From Candidatus Omnitrophota bacterium (lineage in GTDB: Bacteria; Ratteibacteria; UBA8468; B48-G9; DSTR01), in assembly GCA_023818865.1 (NCBI GenBank), contig JAMWDF010000108.1, forward strand, positions 1-8,052: a DNA stretch of 8,052 bases, written 5' to 3'. The notes under the pieces are model-generated. The model worked only from the letters and a program-made list of their open reading frames with translations. It made no database searches and was not told the DNA's origin. The translations under genes and the position numbers were made by a program. The number at the start of each line of letters is the position of its first letter. Positions within the stretch are counted from its first letter, which is position 1. Shown here piece by piece: positions 6,400 through 8,052 of the stretch.

Positions 6400-7166
6400 A
6401 CATGGAGATAGGAAATCCTACTTTTTCCCATTCTGCGGCTCAGGCGGTTACTCTTCGGACGGAAAGACTGCGGAAATCCTTCGGGACAAAACTGGCTGTT
6501 CGGGATGTTTCTCTGACCGTTGAGCCAGGGACGATTGTTGGCCTCCTCGGCCCGAATGGGGCTGGGAAAACTACTACTTTTGAGATGATTTCCGGTTTTC
6601 TCACTCCAGGGGCTGGCCGAGTGTTTCTTGGCGATCAGGATATTACTCATCTGCCGGTTTGGAGGCGGGCCAGACTTGGTCTGGTGTATCTGCCTCAAGA
6701 AGTGGCTATTTTTGCCAAACTGACTGTAGCGGAAAACCTTTTAGTGATTCTGGAAAGTTTTGTTAGGGACCGGGAAAAAAGAAACCAGCGGTGCAAGGAC
6801 TTACTTTGTAAACTCGGCGTCTGGCACCTGCGCGACCAGCCAGCTGGTAGTCTTTCCGGCGGAGAAAAAAGAAGGTTGGAAATTGCTCGCAGCCTGATCA
6901 ACGAACCAAAGTTTTTTCTTCTGGATGAACCTTTTTCCGGAATTGACCCAAAGACAGTGGCGGAAATTCAGGACATTGTATCTTCATTAAAACAGGAAGG
7001 GATTGGTATCCTTTTGACTGACCACAATGTGCGAGATGCTTTAGGGATAAGTGACCGGGCTTACCTGATTTATGATGGAGAGGTACTGATTAAAGGTACA
7101 CCCCAAGAAATTCTGGAACACCCTGACTCCAGAAAACTTTATCTGGGAGAACGTTTTTGCCTATGA
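6396..7166 (+). CDS. lptB: LPS export ABC transporter ATP-binding protein LptB
   Basis: 256 residues. This is the ATPase of the LptB2FGC complex that lifts lipopolysaccharide out of the inner membrane toward the LptA bridge. Motifs: Walker A GPNGAGKTT (52-60), Q-loop YLPQEVAIFAKLTVAEN (98-114), signature LSGGEKRRLEIARSL (153-167), Walker B FFLLDEPFSGIDP (173-185), and H-loop LLTDHNVRD (206-214). The YLPQE, LLDEPF-x-G-x-DP and TDHNVR wording is typical of LptB, as opposed to branched-chain amino-acid ATPases. The start is GTG 6396, which overlaps the ruvB stop (GTGA). ATG 6402 is an alternative, and GGAGG at 6378-6382 fits the GTG better. About 18 residues precede the usual LptB start. lptA, lptC and the permeases are not in the window, so the substrate assignment rests on the motifs. 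Confidence 0.88.
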   Translation: MNMEIGNPTFSHSAAQAVTLRTERLRKSFGTKLAVRDVSLTVEPGTIVGLLGPNGAGKTTTFEMISGFLTPGAGRVFLGDQDITHLPVWRRARLGLVYLPQEVAIFAKLTVAENLLVILESFVRDREKRNQRCKDLLCKLGVWHLRDQPAGSLSGGEKRRLEIARSLINEPKFFLLDEPFSGIDPKTVAEIQDIVSSLKQEGIGILLTDHNVRDALGISDRAYLIYDGEVLIKGTPQEILEHPDSRKLYLGERFCL

Positions 7167-7861
7167 GTCCTCAGGTTGATAAACCGGTCCACATAGCTTT
7201 TGTTATGGATGGTAACGGAAGATGGGCTACCCAGCGGGGATTGCCCAGAGTGGTTGGCCATCGGGAAGGACTAAAAGCGGTGCGGGCAGTGGTCATGGCG
7301 GCTCAGGAAAATTCCATTCCCTTTATCACTCTGTACTCCTTTTCCACCGAAAACTGGAAACGACCGCGAAAGGAAGTTGAGTTTCTGTTTTCGCTGATGA
7401 AACAACGACTTAAGAAAGAAGCGGAAGAATTACACGCTCACCAGGTTCGGGTAAAATTCATTGGTGACCGTTTAGCTTTGCCCCGTTCCCTGCAGAAGAT
7501 TATGGGAGAGGTGGAATCTTTGACTGCTGGCAATAGCGGCTTAACCTTAACCTTTGCCATTAACTACGGTGGCCGGCAGGAGATTATCCAGGCAGTTAAC
7601 AAACTGCTGAAGGAACAGAAGAGAGAAAAGGAAATTACCGAAGAAATTTTCCGGCGGTATTTTGATAGTGCTTTTCTCCCTGATCCAGACATTATTGTCC
7701 GGACGGCTGGAGAAATGAGGTTGAGCAACTTTCTGCTCTGGCAATCATGTTACGCCGAGTTTTATTTTACCGATAAACTCTGGCCAGATTTCAATAAGGA
7801 TGACTTTGCCGCGGTATTGACTGAATACCGGCGAAGGCACCGGAAGTTTGGCGGACTATAG
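7163..7861 (+). CDS. uppS: Isoprenyl transferase (undecaprenyl diphosphate synthase)
   Basis: 232 residues from ATG 7163. The enzyme adds cis isoprene units from isopentenyl diphosphate to farnesyl diphosphate. The product, undecaprenyl diphosphate, is the lipid carrier for peptidoglycan and O-antigen. Family marks: HIAFVMDGNGRWA (10-22) with catalytic D16, GHREGLKAV (32-40), TLYSFSTENWKRP (56-68), INYGGRQEI (133-141), and RTAGEMRLSNFLLWQ (180-194), whose two arginines bind the diphosphate. A TTG at 7157 would add two residues. I chose the ATG because it overlaps the lptB stop (ATGA), like the other tight junctions here. A GGGAGA site lies at 7145-7150. The placement behind lptB joins two envelope functions in one mRNA. 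cdsA, often the next gene, is absent here. Confidence 0.95.
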   Translation: MSPQVDKPVHIAFVMDGNGRWATQRGLPRVVGHREGLKAVRAVVMAAQENSIPFITLYSFSTENWKRPRKEVEFLFSLMKQRLKKEAEELHAHQVRVKFIGDRLALPRSLQKIMGEVESLTAGNSGLTLTFAINYGGRQEIIQAVNKLLKEQKREKEITEEIFRRYFDSAFLPDPDIIVRTAGEMRLSNFLLWQSCYAEFYFTDKLWPDFNKDDFAAVLTEYRRRHRKFGGL

Positions 7862-7875
7862 CCAGAGGGAAGACG

Positions 7876-8052
7876 ATGGAAACAATCCTGGTGAAAGGTT
7901 TGAGGGTCCCCTGGGAAAAAACCTATCGGAAGGTCCGACTGGCCCGGCTGGAGTTCAGACAGGGATATCTGAAAGTGGTTTTGCCGGATAGGGCCACTGG
8001 GGGCGAAGAGTTTATCCGGAAGCATCAGGAATGGATTGCTCGGAAGGTTCTT
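7876..8052 (+). CDS. Probable YgjP-like (DUF45) metallopeptidase, N-terminal part cut by the window edge
   Basis: 59 codons are visible and the frame is open at the right edge. It reads METILVKGLRVPWEKTYRKVRLARLEF, in two stretches, then LKVVLPDR and EEFIRKHQEWIARKVL. The pattern of a small first strand, conserved R/K residues, LKVVLP and FIRKHxxWI is that of the N-terminal part of YgjP/DUF45 zinc metallopeptidases (PF01863). Their HEXXH-type zinc site lies farther on, beyond this window, so the key residues cannot be checked. GAGGG (7865-7869) stands six bases before the ATG. The gap to uppS is only 14 bp, so it is probably the next gene of the operon. Without the catalytic part the call stays tentative. 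Confidence 0.6.
   Translation, partial: METILVKGLRVPWEKTYRKVRLARLEFRQGYLKVVLPDRATGGEEFIRKHQEWIARKVL

Overview
The window is one plus-strand block of bacterial housekeeping genes (bases 866 to the right edge) preceded by a 5S rRNA gene (608-728) and, at the left edge, by a short accessory region (1-about 525). The ABC ATPase at 6396-7166 has the LptB motif set, so the cell is probably a diderm with an LPS-type outer membrane. The rest (EF-G-like GTPase, bifunctional-nuclease-family protein, YebC, RuvC-RuvA-RuvB, undecaprenyl diphosphate synthase, start of a YgjP-like metallopeptidase) fits many deep-branching or uncultivated bacteria. I cannot name the phylum from sequence alone.

Left region (1-607). 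Bases 1-171 encode the N-terminal part of a TIR-like protein of the MTH538/ThsB type (PF08937, DUF1863), the family that includes the Thoeris anti-phage sensor. The family match stops at base 171, and a GC-rich segment with many hairpins begins at 172. The reading frame stays open to a stop at 430-432, but the added residues look like no protein I know. From 172 to about 525 the DNA can form several stable hairpins and one long-range helix. This looks more like a structured RNA, or the end of a mobile element that cut the TIR gene, than like coding sequence. Bases 525-572 hold nothing I can name.

5S unit (573-736). A consensus promoter (TTGACA, 18 bp, TATAAT) lies just before a complete 5S rRNA. 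The terminal helix of the 5S runs straight into a seven-T tract, so the gene looks like a self-contained transcription unit. No 23S or 16S sequence is present in the window.

Main operon (866-8052). A second promoter (TTGCTG, 17 bp, TATAAT; 771-799) precedes the gene run. Gaps are 33 bp or less, and three junctions are 4-base start/stop overlaps (ruvC/ruvA, ruvB/lptB, lptB/uppS), so co-transcription is very likely. The genes join translation (EF-G-like GTPase, YebC), Holliday-junction processing (RuvABC), and envelope building (LptB for LPS export, UppS for the lipid carrier of peptidoglycan and O-antigen). The yebC-ruvC-ruvA-ruvB order is a widespread bacterial arrangement; lptB and uppS coupled directly behind ruvB are less usual. 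The central operon is ordinary. The parts worth a second look are the cut TIR gene, the structured segment after it, and the free-standing 5S unit.
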